Assembly (NCBI GenBank): GCA_030156945.1
Contig: JASGLT010000008.1
Coordinates: 1 to 64,000, forward strand
Direction of reading: 5' to 3'
Origin: Thermococcaceae archaeon
GTDB lineage: Archaea > Methanobacteriota_B > Thermococci > Thermococcales > Thermococcaceae
DNA: 64,000 nucleotides
Part shown: in pieces, positions 33,913 through 42,982 of the stretch
Position numbering within the stretch: the first letter of the stretch is position 1
How the letters are laid out: each line of letters begins with the position of its first letter
Notes under the pieces: model-generated
What the model saw: the letters and a program-made list of their open reading frames with translations, nothing else
Told to the model about the DNA's origin: nothing
Databases searched by the model: none
Program-made: the position numbers and the translations under genes

Positions 33913-34507
33913 GAAGATAAAAACCTCGAAGTTCGACCTCTACGAGGTCAGGCTCGACTCCTTTGAGAGCTTTGAAGGACTGGAAGTGCTGGGGGAATAT
34001 TCTAAAAAGCTTATCTTCACGCCGAGGAGGAGGGAAGAAGGGGGAATCAGACCTCTAGATGACGAGACGAGACTTGGCCTCTACAGAAGGGTTATCTCCC
34101 TAAGCCCCGCCTACGTTGACGTTGAGTTTGGTTCAAAGATAGCCCAGGAAGTCATTGAGCTCGCCAGGAAGAACGGGGTTGGTGTTATTCTCTCCTACCA
34201 CGACTTTAATGGAACGCCGGGCTTTGGGAAGCTCCTTGCTCTCCTCGAGGACATGGAGGAGCTGGAACCTGAGATAATAAAGATAGTGACCACAGCAAAC
34301 TCCCCCCTCGACAACCTGAGGGTTCTGAGGCTTTATGAGCACGCGGAGAATCTCATCGCCTTCTGCATGGGGCCCCTCGGGAGAATCTCCAGGGTCTTTT
34401 CGGCCCAGCTGGCACCGTTCACGTACGCCCCCCTAGACGGGGAAGTGGCTCCAGGACAGCTCCGGGCGGAGGAACTGGACAGACTGAGGGTGATGCTCTT
34501 TGGCTGA
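33866..34507 (+). CDS. aroD: 3-dehydroquinate dehydratase, type I
   Basis: A 213-residue class I enzyme that forms a Schiff base. [15 protein letters not shown] has the substrate Glu/Arg strand, [15 protein letters not shown] contains the general-base His, and [18 protein letters not shown] has the catalytic Lys. [25 protein letters not shown] is the closing block. It overlaps aroB by 47 nt, an unusually long overlap for the operon, and its TGA overlaps the TTG start of aroE. Confidence 0.92.
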   Translation: MIAGVVTAKNPEEALEKIKTSKFDLYEVRLDSFESFEGLEVLGEYSKKLIFTPRRREEGGIRPLDDETRLGLYRRVISLSPAYVDVEFGSKIAQEVIELARKNGVGVILSYHDFNGTPGFGKLLALLEDMEELEPEIIKIVTTANSPLDNLRVLRLYEHAENLIAFCMGPLGRISRVFSAQLAPFTYAPLDGEVAPGQLRAEELDRLRVMLFG

Positions 34508-35318
34508 CGCGGAAACGAGGCTCTACGGGGTGATCGGCTTTCCTGTGAGACACTCACTTAGCCCGGTCATGCACAACGCGGCCTTCAAGGCCCTGGGGAT
34601 TAATGCTATCTACCTTGCCTTTGAGGTCCCTCCAGAGAGGCTCGGAGATGCCATGGAAGGCGTCAGGGCCCTCGGAATCTCGGGTCTGAACGTAACAATG
34701 CCTCACAAGGGGGCGGTGATTCATTTCCTCGACTCACTCTCCGAGGACTCGGGAGAAATCGGGAGCGTCAACACGGTCGTTAACAGAAAAGGAAAGCTGG
34801 AAGGCCACACAACCGACGGCTTGGGCGCGAGGAGGGCCCTCGAAAGGGCCATCGAGCTGGGGGGAAGGAAGATACTCATCATCGGAGCGGGCGGTGCTGG
34901 GAAGGCAATAGCCTACGAACTTTCCAAGGACAACGAAGTGGTCGTCCTCAACAGAACCCTCGAAAAGGCGAAGGCCCTGGAGCGCTTTGGAATAATGGGG
35001 GACGCTCTGAACAGGGAGAACCTTGGGAAGTACCTTGAATGGGCCGAGGTTTTGATAAACGCCACCTCCGTCGGAATGAACTCCTGGGAAACTCCTGTTC
35101 CCACCGAGCTGCTGAGGAAAGACCTCGTCGTCATGGACATAATTTACAAGCCCCTGAAGACGCGCCTCCTCACCGAGGCCGAGCTGAGGGGCTGTAAAAC
35201 AGTTGACGGCCTCTGGATGCTCGTCTATCAGGGCATCGAGAGCTTCAGGCTTTGGACGGGATTTAAGCCAGACGAAGGGCTTATGAGGGGGGCTGCGCTT
35301 GAGGGCATCAGCGAGTAG
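34500..35318 (+). CDS. aroE: Shikimate dehydrogenase
   Basis: A 272-residue NADP-dependent enzyme. [21 protein letters not shown] binds shikimate, and [12 protein letters not shown] has the catalytic Lys with the Asp in [34 protein letters not shown] is the nucleotide loop and NRTLEKA the NADP-phosphate motif. The start is TTG 34500, overlapping aroD by 8 nt. Confidence 0.92.
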   Translation: MADAETRLYGVIGFPVRHSLSPVMHNAAFKALGINAIYLAFEVPPERLGDAMEGVRALGISGLNVTMPHKGAVIHFLDSLSEDSGEIGSVNTVVNRKGKLEGHTTDGLGARRALERAIELGGRKILIIGAGGAGKAIAYELSKDNEVVVLNRTLEKAKALERFGIMGDALNRENLGKYLEWAEVLINATSVGMNSWETPVPTELLRKDLVVMDIIYKPLKTRLLTEAELRGCKTVDGLWMLVYQGIESFRLWTGFKPDEGLMRGAALEGISE

Positions 35319-36114
35319 CGCCGTTACCGTTGTCAACGCCTTCGCAACGGGGGTGGGTTCAGCGATCGGGATAAAGCTGTGGACGAGGGCGGAGGTCAAG
35401 CTAAAGGGTGATGGAATAAAGGGCGAGATCAGGGTTAGGGAGGAGCAGGTTAGGGATCTCAGGCTCGTTAAAGCGGTCGCTGATGTTTTCAGGGAAAAAA
35501 CAGGCGAGGACTTCGGGATCAAGTTCAGTATAGAGTCGGAGATACCAATTGCGATGGGCCTCAAGAGCAGCTCCGCAGCAGCCAACGCCCTCTCAAAGGC
35601 CCTGGCCGATGCACTCGGGCTTGATATGAGCGAAATGGAAGTGGTTAAAGCAGGGGTCGAGGCCGCTAAGAGGGCTGGCGTTACCCTAACAGGGGCATTT
35701 GACGACGCCTGCGCCTCCTACTTCGGCTCCCTCTGGGTCACCGACAACCTCGGGATGAGGGTTCTCCACAGTTCCAAAGTCGAGCTCCTTCCCGTTGTGC
35801 TCTTACTCCCCGGAAAGACCCTCCTAACGGAAAGCTTAAGCGGAAGGGACTTCTCCCCAATCAGGCCTTACGTGGAGGAGGCAATAAGACTGGCCCTTGA
35901 GGGCGAGTGGAGGAAAGCGGCCTTCATAAACGGTCTGGTTTACTCGACGTATCTCGGCCACCCCATCGAGCCCTTCAGGATTGCCCTGGAGAGGGGGGCC
36001 GTAGTTGGGCTGAGCGGGAAGGGGCCGGCGGTTTTTGCCGTTACGGATGAGCCAGAGGAGCTCGCCGAGGAGTGGGGGCAGTTTGGGGAAGTCCTGATAA
36101 CAGAGCTGAGGTGA
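35299..36114 (+). CDS. aroK: Shikimate kinase, archaeal GHMP type
   Basis: A 271-residue GHMP-superfamily kinase, the archaeal replacement for bacterial AroK. The ATP loop is [20 protein letters not shown] near residue 82, [19 protein letters not shown] carries the catalytic Asp region, and [15 protein letters not shown] is motif 3. It phosphorylates shikimate. The TTG start at 35299 overlaps aroE by 20 nt. Confidence 0.91.
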   Translation: MRASASSAVTVVNAFATGVGSAIGIKLWTRAEVKLKGDGIKGEIRVREEQVRDLRLVKAVADVFREKTGEDFGIKFSIESEIPIAMGLKSSSAAANALSKALADALGLDMSEMEVVKAGVEAAKRAGVTLTGAFDDACASYFGSLWVTDNLGMRVLHSSKVELLPVVLLLPGKTLLTESLSGRDFSPIRPYVEEAIRLALEGEWRKAAFINGLVYSTYLGHPIEPFRIALERGAVVGLSGKGPAVFAVTDEPEELAEEWGQFGEVLITELR

Positions 36115-36119
36115 TCGCG

Positions 36120-37319
36120 TTGATAATCAGGCCCGTTGATGAAGTCAGGGGAGAGCTCGACGCCCCTCCCTCGAAGAGCTACACCCACAGGGCCTACTTC
36201 CTTGCCCTGCTGGCCGAAGGGAGGAGCACCATAGAGAACCCCCTGGTCTGCGACGACACTCTCGCAACTTTGAACGCCCTAAGGGCCTTCGGTGCAGATG
36301 TGGATGGAAAAACCGTTGTGCCTCCAGAGGAGCCCTGTCCTGCCTTTGTCTACGCCAGGGAATCCGGGACAACGGCGAGGTTTTCGACTGCTCTCGCTGG
36401 GGGTATTGGGGGGAGAACCCTCATAGACGGGGCGAGAAGGCTGAGGGAGAGGCCGATGGAGGGGCTCGTGAAAGCCCTGAAGGACCTTGGGGCGGAGGTT
36501 GATGGTTTTAGCCTCCCGCTTACCGTGAAGGGCCCCGTAAAGCCTGGAAGGGTCTCGGTTGATGCATCCAAATCCTCCCAGTTTGTCAGCGGCCTGCTCC
36601 TTCTGGGGGCGAAGGTTGGGCTGAGGGTTGAGGCCAGGAACCCCGTCTCAAGGCCCTACATCGAGATGACGCTCAGGACGATGGAGGCATTCGGAGTGGA
36701 ATTTGAGAGGGACGGCTTCTCCTTCGAGGTCTATCCTGGAGTTAAGGGGACAAGGTACAAGGTTCCGGGCGATTACTCAACTGCCTCCTTCTTCCTGGCA
36801 GCGGGGGCCCTGTACGGTAAAGTTAGGGTGAACAACCTCCTGAGGGAAGACGTGCAGGCGGATATGGCCTTCCTGGATGCGCTTGAGGAGTTCGGGGCGA
36901 GGGTGAAGAGGGGAAGGGATTACGTGGAGGTCGAGGGGGGCGAGCTTAAAGCTGTTGCACTCGACTGCTCCGATTTCCCGGATTCGTTCCCCATACTGGC
37001 CGTTGTTGCGGCTTACGCAAGGGGGAAGAGCGTGATAAGGGCGAGACAGCTCAGGTTCAAGGAGAGCGACAGGGTGAGGGCGATGGCGGTCAACCTGTCG
37101 AGGATGGGGGTTAAGGTGAGGGAGCTTGAGGACGGGCTTGAGATAGAGGGCGGACGGCCGAGGGGAGCCAAGGTAGAGACCTTCAACGACCACAGGATAG
37201 CCATGGCGATGAGCATAGCCGCGCTGGGTGCTGAGGGCCCCTCGGTAATCGAGGACACTGAGAGCGTCTCAAAGTCGCACCCGGGGTTTTTCGACGACCT
37301 GAGGAGGCTCCTGGGATGA
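36120..37319 (+). CDS. aroA: 5-enolpyruvylshikimate-3-phosphate synthase
   Basis: A 399-residue EPSP synthase. APPSKSYTHRAYFLALLAEG binds substrate with the Lys and Ser-Lys pair, ARESGTTARF is the PEP region, VDASKSSQFVSGLLL and PGDYSTASFFLAAGALYG follow, and RQLRFKESDRVRAMAVNL with FNDHRIAMAMSIAAL complete the site. The start is TTG 36120, 5 nt after the aroK stop and behind GAGGTGAT. The stop overlaps aroC as ATGA. Confidence 0.92.
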   Translation: MIIRPVDEVRGELDAPPSKSYTHRAYFLALLAEGRSTIENPLVCDDTLATLNALRAFGADVDGKTVVPPEEPCPAFVYARESGTTARFSTALAGGIGGRTLIDGARRLRERPMEGLVKALKDLGAEVDGFSLPLTVKGPVKPGRVSVDASKSSQFVSGLLLLGAKVGLRVEARNPVSRPYIEMTLRTMEAFGVEFERDGFSFEVYPGVKGTRYKVPGDYSTASFFLAAGALYGKVRVNNLLREDVQADMAFLDALEEFGARVKRGRDYVEVEGGELKAVALDCSDFPDSFPILAVVAAYARGKSVIRARQLRFKESDRVRAMAVNLSRMGVKVRELEDGLEIEGGRPRGAKVETFNDHRIAMAMSIAALGAEGPSVIEDTESVSKSHPGFFDDLRRLLG

Positions 37320-38383
37320 GGGGGAAACTGCTGGGCTTTTCAATATTCGGCGAGAGCCACGGAAAAGCTGTTGGAGTCCTTATAGAGGGACTCCCCCCTG
37401 GAATAGAGGTCAGCGTTGAGGAGCTCAAAGGGGAGCTTGAGAGGAGGAAGGGCATAGAGAGGTTCGCAACCAAGAGGAAAGAAACTGACGAGCCAAAGAT
37501 CCTCTCGGGGGTCTTCAGGGGGAGAACAACGGGGACGCCAGTTGTCGTCATCGTGGAAAATAGAGATGTGGATTCCTCGTACTACGAGGAGATAAGGAAC
37601 ACGCCGAGACCGGGGCATGCGGACTATCCAGCGGGGATAAAGTACTTCGGGTATAACGATTATCGCGGGGGCGGTCACTTCTCGGGGAGGCTGACGGTTG
37701 GGGTCGTTATAGCGGGCTACTTCGCCAAGAAGCTCCTGGAGAGGGAAGGAATCAAGGTGAGGGCTTACCTCAAGCGGATAGGGCGCGTGGAGGCCCACGT
37801 TTCTCCCGAGGAGCTGTTGAGCTCTGAAAACCCCTACTGCCCAGACGAGAGGGCCTTTGATGCCATGGTTGAGGAGATGGAAAGGGCCAGAAAGGCCGGC
37901 GATAGTGTTGGAGGTGTTGTTGAGACCGTTGCCTTCAATGTCCCCCCGGGCCTTGGAGGACCCTGGGAGGAGGACATCGAGGCGGATATAGCCTCGGCCC
38001 TCTTCAGGATCCCGGCCGTCAAAGGCGTTGAGTTCGGCCTGGGCTTCGGGTTAGCGGAGCTCAGGGGGAGCCAGGCAAACGACCCCTTCGCCCTGAAGGA
38101 CGGAAAGGTTGTGACCGAGACCAACAATCACGGCGGTGTCCTCGGGGGCATAACCACCGGGATGCCTCTCGTGGTGAGGGCTGCCTTCAAGCCGACCCCA
38201 TCCATATACCTCCCACAGAGAACGGTTGACCTTGAGAGGATGGAGGAAGTCACGCTCAGGCTGAGGGGGCGCTTCGATTCCTGCATAGTCCCAAAGGCCC
38301 TCCCCGTCGTGGAAAGCGCTGTTGCCTTCGTAATAGCAGACCACCTCCTGAGGAGACGGGCCTGGGAGGGGATGGCTAGGTGA
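37316..38383 (+). CDS. aroC: Chorismate synthase
   Basis: A 355-residue FMN-dependent enzyme making chorismate. FSIFGESHGKAVGVLIEGLPPG and RPGHADYPAGIKYFGYNDYRGGGHFSGRLTVGVVIAG are the classic signatures, with the FMN-site histidines. NHGGVLGGITTGMPLVVRAAFKPTPSI and GRFDSCIVPKALPVVES follow. The final codons overlap the next gene and contain half of an aromatic-regulator box (38373-38392). Confidence 0.93.
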   Translation: MRGKLLGFSIFGESHGKAVGVLIEGLPPGIEVSVEELKGELERRKGIERFATKRKETDEPKILSGVFRGRTTGTPVVVIVENRDVDSSYYEEIRNTPRPGHADYPAGIKYFGYNDYRGGGHFSGRLTVGVVIAGYFAKKLLEREGIKVRAYLKRIGRVEAHVSPEELLSSENPYCPDERAFDAMVEEMERARKAGDSVGGVVETVAFNVPPGLGGPWEEDIEADIASALFRIPAVKGVEFGLGFGLAELRGSQANDPFALKDGKVVTETNNHGGVLGGITTGMPLVVRAAFKPTPSIYLPQRTVDLERMEEVTLRLRGRFDSCIVPKALPVVESAVAFVIADHLLRRRAWEGMAR

Positions 38384-38392
38384 ACCTGTCCA
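38373..38392 (+). promoter_or_regulatory. Aromatic-regulator box inside the end of aroC
   Basis: TGGCTA-N8-TGTCCA. The right half is exact and the box ends 5 bp before a TATA-like GGTTAAATC. It suggests an internal promoter for chorismate mutase, the aminotransferase and tyrA. Confidence 0.5.
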
Positions 38393-38712
38393 AAAGGTTA
38401 AATCCCGAGGTTCAAGCCCAAAACGGTGACGGTGATGTCCCGCCAATATCGAGTCCTGATCTTGTAGAACTTGCCATTCTGAGGAGAAGGATAGACGAGA
38501 TTGACTGGGAAATTCTCCAGCTTCTCCAGAGGAGGATGGAAGTAGCAAGGGCCATAGGGGAAGCCAAGCTAAAGCTCGGACTGCCAGTTTACGACCCGGA
38601 CAGGGAGAGAGAAGTTCTATCCAGGGCAGGCGAATTTAGGAGGGTTTTCGAAGCCATCCTTGAGGTGAGCAGGGATGTTCAACGTGTACGAGTTCTTCAA
38701 CAGGATAAATGA
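38380..38712 (+). CDS. Chorismate mutase, AroQ type
   Basis: A 110-residue helical chorismate mutase that turns chorismate to prephenate. The AroQ core starts about residue 28: LVELAILRRRIDEIDWEILQLLQRRMEVARAIGEAKLKLGLPVYDPDREREVL, with the substrate Arg/Lys residues in place. About 27 extra N-terminal residues precede it and include GDGDVPPI, encoded by a copy of the leader repeat. The only ordinary start in frame is GTG 38380, overlapping the aroC stop. That start lies upstream of the internal promoter, so initiation from the internal transcript is unclear. It overlaps the aminotransferase gene by 38 nt. Confidence 0.85.
   Translation: MNLSKRLNPEVQAQNGDGDVPPISSPDLVELAILRRRIDEIDWEILQLLQRRMEVARAIGEAKLKLGLPVYDPDREREVLSRAGEFRRVFEAILEVSRDVQRVRVLQQDK
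38394..38404 (+). promoter_or_regulatory. Candidate internal TATA box before chorismate mutase
   Basis: AAGGTTAAATC. The predicted start near 38425 would place GGTGACGGTGATG at the 5' end of the message, the same layout as the regulator promoter. Confidence 0.5.
38431..38447 (+). repeat. Fourth copy of the 17-bp leader element
   Basis: GGTGATGTCCCGCCAAT, identical to the first two copies at 30054 and 30090. A GGTGAC lies 6 nt before it, as GGTGATC does at 30047. Confidence 0.9.
38435..38467 (+). other. Candidate short leader ORF, MSRQYRVLIL
   Basis: A 10-codon ORF starting in the leader element, +1 relative to chorismate mutase. It has MSRQ followed by Tyr. GGTGAC lies 5 nt before the ATG. 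Translation is unproved. Confidence 0.35.
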
Positions 38713-39769
38713 GGTTAGGCCTGAATCGAGGCTCGACGCCGGCCAGCCTGATATCCCTGTGAGAAGGGAGATAATCGAGGAGGCTGTAGAGTCGCTCAGG
38801 AGGGGGGAAACCGGTTACACGAGTACCGGCGGAATAAGGGAGCTGAGGGAGAGGATAGCCGAGTTCGAGGGAGTTTCGACCGATGAAGTCATCGTCGCCC
38901 CGGGTGCTAAGATCCTCATAGCGGCGGAGATAGCGTCTGCTAAAAAGGTGGCCGTTGTCTCACCCCACTGGAACGCCTATTCGCTGATAGCTCAGCAGTT
39001 CGGGAGGGAGTTAGAGGTTATAAAAACGACCTTGGAGGAGAGGTGGACCCCGAGGGTTGAGGAGATAAAAGCTGACCTCCTCATCATCAACTATCCAAAC
39101 AACCCGACGGGGAGGGTTCTGTCTGGTAAGGAGCTCAGGGGACTGTTAGAGGTAGCCGAGGAGAACGGCGTTAAGGTGCTCTCGGACGAGGTTTACGCTG
39201 AGCTCACATTCACCCGCTTTACACCAGCGAGAGAGCTCTACGAAAACGTCGTTACAGTTAAGGGCTTTTCAAAGCTCTACTCCATGACCGGCTTCAGGCT
39301 GGGCTACGCAATAGGAGAGAGGAACGAGATCAGGAGAATACGGAGGTTCATAGAGAGCACGGTGACATGTGTCCCTCCCTTCGTCCAGAGGGCTGGAGTA
39401 AAGGCACTCGAACTCAGGGAGGAGCTGATCAAAGAGGTCAGGAGGGTATACCTTGAGAGGGCCAGGATGGCCTCGAAGATGCTCAGGGGTTTCGACTTCG
39501 TTGAGCCCGAGGGGGCTTTCTACATCTTCCTCAGAACGCCCCAGAACGGGATGGCCTTTGCCGAGAGGCTGCTCTCGAGGGGAGTTGCCGTTTTTCCAGG
39601 GGTGGCCTTTGGCGACTACCCCAACTTCATAAGGATATCCCTCTCAGGGAGGGGGCTTAAGAGGGGATTAAGGGTCATCAGGGAGGAGTTGGAATGCGCA
39701 TTGGAATCGCGGGCTACGGAAGGATGGGAAGGCTCTTCGAGAGGTGTCTCGGCGGAAGGTTCGAGGTGA
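38675..39769 (+). CDS. PLP aminotransferase, class I/II (aromatic aminotransferase candidate)
   Basis: A 364-residue fold-type I aminotransferase. GYTSTGGIRELRERIAEFEGV, NYPNNPTGRVLSGKEL, SDEVYAEL and the Schiff-base lysine in VKGFSKLYSMTGFRLGYAIG are all present, as is the substrate Arg in FIRISLSGRGLKRG. Between chorismate mutase and tyrA it most likely aminates prephenate, phenylpyruvate or hydroxyphenylpyruvate. The ATG is within the chorismate mutase gene. Its last 25 residues are translated from DNA that also encodes the start of tyrA (76-nt overlap), and look unconserved (ESRATEGWEGSSRGVSAEG). Confidence 0.87.
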   Translation: MFNVYEFFNRINEVRPESRLDAGQPDIPVRREIIEEAVESLRRGETGYTSTGGIRELRERIAEFEGVSTDEVIVAPGAKILIAAEIASAKKVAVVSPHWNAYSLIAQQFGRELEVIKTTLEERWTPRVEEIKADLLIINYPNNPTGRVLSGKELRGLLEVAEENGVKVLSDEVYAELTFTRFTPARELYENVVTVKGFSKLYSMTGFRLGYAIGERNEIRRIRRFIESTVTCVPPFVQRAGVKALELREELIKEVRRVYLERARMASKMLRGFDFVEPEGAFYIFLRTPQNGMAFAERLLSRGVAVFPGVAFGDYPNFIRISLSGRGLKRGLRVIREELECALESRATEGWEGSSRGVSAEGSR

Positions 39770-40464
39770 TCTTCTACTCCGAGCACGGGCGTAGCGACGT
39801 TGGATCGCTGGAGGAGCTCTACCTGGAGTCGGACGTGATAATTGTGGCTTCATCCATCGGATCAACTCCAGAGAGGCTGAAAAAGCTCGCGGAGATATCA
39901 AGGGAGCACGGCGGGAAAAAGATCGTCTTCGACATAGCCACTTTCAAGTCCCTGGTTATTGAAGCCTACGCGGGCTTTGACGAGGAAACAAGAGCTGCGA
40001 GCGTTCACCCCATGTTCGGGCCCGGAGCGAAGACCATCGAGGGGAAGAGGTTCATAGTGGTCCCCATCCCTGGGAGGGAAGAGGATGCGGAGGAGGTCGC
40101 TGACTTTATACGCTCCATCGGGGGGAACGTGTCCTTTCTCGACTGGAAGACCCACGACAGGCTCATGGGCTTCGTCATAGGCGTCCCCTACTTCATCGGA
40201 TTAAGCTACCTCTCGCTCTCCAGGGAGCTCGGACTGGGGGAGTTCGGCGGGACTTCCTGGGCCTTCCTGGAGACCTACGGAAAGGCTGTGCTCCACGATT
40301 CTCCCGATTTCATAAGGGAAGTCCTCAACCTATCTAGGGAGCAGATAGAGGAGTTCCTCGATTTCCTCAGGAAGAACCCACCGGACCCGGAGAGGCTCAG
40401 GGAAAAACTGGAATGGGAAGAAATAGAAGCGGCCTATGAAAGGTTCTACAAAGCTTTAGAGTAG
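39694..40464 (+). CDS. tyrA: Prephenate dehydrogenase
   Basis: A 256-residue NAD(P)-dependent enzyme for tyrosine synthesis. MRIGIAGYGRMGRLFERCL is the Rossmann start, SVHPMFGPGAKTIEGKRFIVVP is the TyrA signature with the catalytic His, and KTHDRLMGFVIGVPYFIGLSY follows. No ACT or mutase domain is fused. The ATG overlaps the aminotransferase gene by 76 nt. The 3' end overlaps convergent trpA by 19 nt, so the aromatic and trp operons meet tail to tail. Confidence 0.9.
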   Translation: MRIGIAGYGRMGRLFERCLGGRFEVIFYSEHGRSDVGSLEELYLESDVIIVASSIGSTPERLKKLAEISREHGGKKIVFDIATFKSLVIEAYAGFDEETRAASVHPMFGPGAKTIEGKRFIVVPIPGREEDAEEVADFIRSIGGNVSFLDWKTHDRLMGFVIGVPYFIGLSYLSLSRELGLGEFGGTSWAFLETYGKAVLHDSPDFIREVLNLSREQIEEFLDFLRKNPPDPERLREKLEWEEIEAAYERFYKALE

Positions 40465-41201
40465 CCCGAGAGCTCCGCTACCTTTTTCCTCAGCTCCTCC
40501 ACTGGGTTCTCACTGCGGGATATGAGCTCTATCAGCGCGCTTCCAACCACAACCCCGTCCGCCCCAGCCCTGAGGAGCTCCTCCACCTGCTCCCTCCTCG
40601 AAACACCGAAGCCGACCGCCAGCTTGTTGTTGCATATCTTTCTGGCGCGCCTCACGAACTCAAAAGCCGTCTCTGGAAGTCTGTCGCGTGCTCCAGTGGT
40701 TCCATATAGGGAGATAAGGTAGACGAAGCCGGTAGAGGCTTTATCTATCTCCCTGAGCCTTTCATCGGGGGTGTTTGGAGCCGCTAAAAAGACTGTCTTT
40801 ATTCCCTCCTCACTCGCGATGTCGAGGAATTCCCCCGCGTGGCTCACGGGGAGGTCCACCACGAGTATCCCGTCGGCCCCGCTGGCCTTAGCCTCTCCGA
40901 GGAACCTTCTAACGCCCGTCCTGAAAACAGGGTTGTAGTAGGTCATCAGGATCACGGGAGTTGAGGAGTGCCTCCTGAACTCGCGGAGGATCCTGAATGT
41001 GTCTTCGAGTTTGAAGCCGTTTCTCAGGGCGCGGTAGTGGGACTCCTGGATCGTCTTCCCGTCCGCCATCGGGTCGCTGAAGGGGATTCCGAGCTCTATT
41101 AATCCAGCAAACTCCTCGACCGCGAGCAGAAACTCAAGGGTCTTTTCGACGCTCGGGTCTCCTGCGGTGAGGTAGGGGATCAGCGAGCCCCTCTCAAACA
41201 T
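40446..41201 (-). CDS. trpA: Tryptophan synthase alpha chain
   Basis: A 251-residue TIM-barrel enzyme that cleaves indole-3-glycerol phosphate. [40 protein letters not shown] (catalytic Asp), [42 protein letters not shown] and the phosphate loop [15 protein letters not shown] plus [15 protein letters not shown] are seen. It is the last gene of the trp operon and overlaps trpB by 8 nt. Confidence 0.95.
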   Translation of the reverse strand: MFERGSLIPYLTAGDPSVEKTLEFLLAVEEFAGLIELGIPFSDPMADGKTIQESHYRALRNGFKLEDTFRILREFRRHSSTPVILMTYYNPVFRTGVRRFLGEAKASGADGILVVDLPVSHAGEFLDIASEEGIKTVFLAAPNTPDERLREIDKASTGFVYLISLYGTTGARDRLPETAFEFVRRARKICNNKLAVGFGVSRREQVEELLRAGADGVVVGSALIELISRSENPVEELRKKVAELSGYSKAL

Positions 41202-42363
41202 TCCCGACCCTCCTGACTATATCCAGGTCCTTGTCGCCCCTCCCCGAGAGGTTGACTATGATTATCTCGTCTTTATCCATCTCGGGGGCTATTTTCATCG
41301 CGTAGGCTACCGCGTGGGCCGATTCGAGCGCAGGCAGTATTCCCTCCGTCCTGGAAAGCTCGTGGAATGCCCTGAGTGCCTCCTCATCGGTCACCGTGAC
41401 GTACTCGGCCCTTCCGCTATCCTTGAGGTAGGCGTGCTCGGGGCCAACTCCAGGATAGTCGAGCCCCGCCGAAACGCTGTGGGTTGGAGTTATCTGGCCC
41501 TCCTCGTTCTGGAGGAAGTAGCTGAGCATGCCGTGGAAAACGCCGAGCTCACCGGCGTTCAGCGAGGCCGCGTGGAGGCCCGTTTCAAGTCCCTTCCCTC
41601 CAGCTTCGACTCCTATGAGCCTGACCTTATCGTTCACGAAGGGGTAGAAGATGCCCATTGCGTTGCTCCCTCCCCCCACGCAGGCCACTACTGCATCCGG
41701 TAGCGTCCCCTCGGCTTCGAGTATCTGCTCCCTGGCTTCCCTACCTATTACCGACTGGAAGTCCCTCACGATGACCGGGTAGGGGTAGGGCCCGACGACC
41801 GAGCCTATTAGGTAGTGGGAGTACTCGAAGGTGGCAACCCAGTCGCGGAGGGCCTCGTTTATGGCATCCTTCAGCGTTCTTGAGCCGCTTTCGACGGGAA
41901 TAACCCTCGCGCCGAGCAGCCCCATGCGGAAGACGTTCATCTTCTGCCTCTCGACGTCCTCGGCGCCCATGTAAACGTCTACCTTCATCCCGAGGAGCGC
42001 CCCCGCCATGGCCGTGGCGACGCCGTGCTGACCCGCTCCCGTTTCGGCTATGAGCCTCTCCTTGCCCATGAACTTGGCGAGGAGGGCCTGGCCTATGCCG
42101 TTGTTCGTCTTGTGGGCCCCGCCGTGAAGGAGGTCCTCCCTCTTGAGGTATATCTTCGCCCCTCCCAGCTTTTTGCTCAGCCTCTCCGCGTAGTAGAGGG
42201 GCGTCGGCCTTCCCGCCCAGTTCCGCAGGTAGTACTCAAGTGCTTCGTTGAACTCAGGATCGTCCTTAAACTTTTTGTAAGCTTTTTCAAGCTCCCTCAA
42301 AGGTTCTACAAGAGTCTCGGGGACGAACTGGCCCCCAAACCTTCCAAAGAACATATCATCCAT
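41194..42363 (-). CDS. trpB: Tryptophan synthase beta chain (TrpB1 type)
   Basis: A 389-residue PLP enzyme that joins indole and serine. [17 protein letters not shown] is the usual opening, [20 protein letters not shown] holds the Schiff-base lysine, [20 protein letters not shown] is the serine region, [15 protein letters not shown] binds the cofactor phosphate, and [14 protein letters not shown] closes. The short internal loops and pairing with trpA mark the TrpB1 form that works in the alpha-beta complex. Confidence 0.96.
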   Translation of the reverse strand: MDDMFFGRFGGQFVPETLVEPLRELEKAYKKFKDDPEFNEALEYYLRNWAGRPTPLYYAERLSKKLGGAKIYLKREDLLHGGAHKTNNGIGQALLAKFMGKERLIAETGAGQHGVATAMAGALLGMKVDVYMGAEDVERQKMNVFRMGLLGARVIPVESGSRTLKDAINEALRDWVATFEYSHYLIGSVVGPYPYPVIVRDFQSVIGREAREQILEAEGTLPDAVVACVGGGSNAMGIFYPFVNDKVRLIGVEAGGKGLETGLHAASLNAGELGVFHGMLSYFLQNEEGQITPTHSVSAGLDYPGVGPEHAYLKDSGRAEYVTVTDEEALRAFHELSRTEGILPALESAHAVAYAMKIAPEMDKDEIIIVNLSGRGDKDLDIVRRVGNV

Positions 42364-42982
42364 TCCTCACCACCGCCATGAAGGCCTCTATCAAAACCCT
42401 GTCTTTGACGCCGTTCCTCTCAACGCCGCTCGAAACGTCAACTCCGGCTGGTTTAACCCACCTTATCGCTTCCCCAACGTTCTCCGGGGTCAGACCACCT
42501 GCCAAAACTATCGGGTACTCCTTGGCTATTATCGCGCTCACCCTGTAGTCGTGCCTCCTCCCGCTCCCCGCTCCTGTGTCGAGGAGTATCTTGTCAACCT
42601 CGTACTGCCCTATGAGCTCGAGGAGCCTTTCCGCGTCCTCTCCTGGATCGTCGCTCTCCCTGGGGACCATGAAGGCCTTCATAATGCTCACGCCGTACTC
42701 ATCCTTCAGCCTGTTGACGGCCTTGGGGTGCATGTCCGAGTGAACCTGGATGTACTCGGCCCCGGTCTTCTCTACCGCGTTGACCCACTCGGGGAAGGTC
42801 TTCATGGTCGAGACCAGGTATATTGGGATCTCTGCCATCTCAATCAGCTCCGCGGCCGTCTTCAGCGGCACCTTTCTCTTCGACCTTGAGTTCACCACCA
42901 CTCCCGTTGCATCTGCGTACCTCTCGACAAGCCTGAGCTCATCCGTTGTTTTTACGCCGCATATCTTAACGAACTCAACCAT
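42356..42982 (-). CDS. trpF: Phosphoribosylanthranilate isomerase
   Basis: A 208-residue TIM-barrel enzyme. [17 protein letters not shown] starts with the catalytic cysteine, [10 protein letters not shown] follows, YIQVHSDM is the middle strand, [15 protein letters not shown] has the catalytic Asp, and [13 protein letters not shown] and [15 protein letters not shown] bind phosphate. It overlaps both neighbours by 8 nt, giving translational coupling. Confidence 0.95.
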   Translation of the reverse strand: MVEFVKICGVKTTDELRLVERYADATGVVVNSRSKRKVPLKTAAELIEMAEIPIYLVSTMKTFPEWVNAVEKTGAEYIQVHSDMHPKAVNRLKDEYGVSIMKAFMVPRESDDPGEDAERLLELIGQYEVDKILLDTGAGSGRRHDYRVSAIIAKEYPIVLAGGLTPENVGEAIRWVKPAGVDVSSGVERNGVKDRVLIEAFMAVVRNG

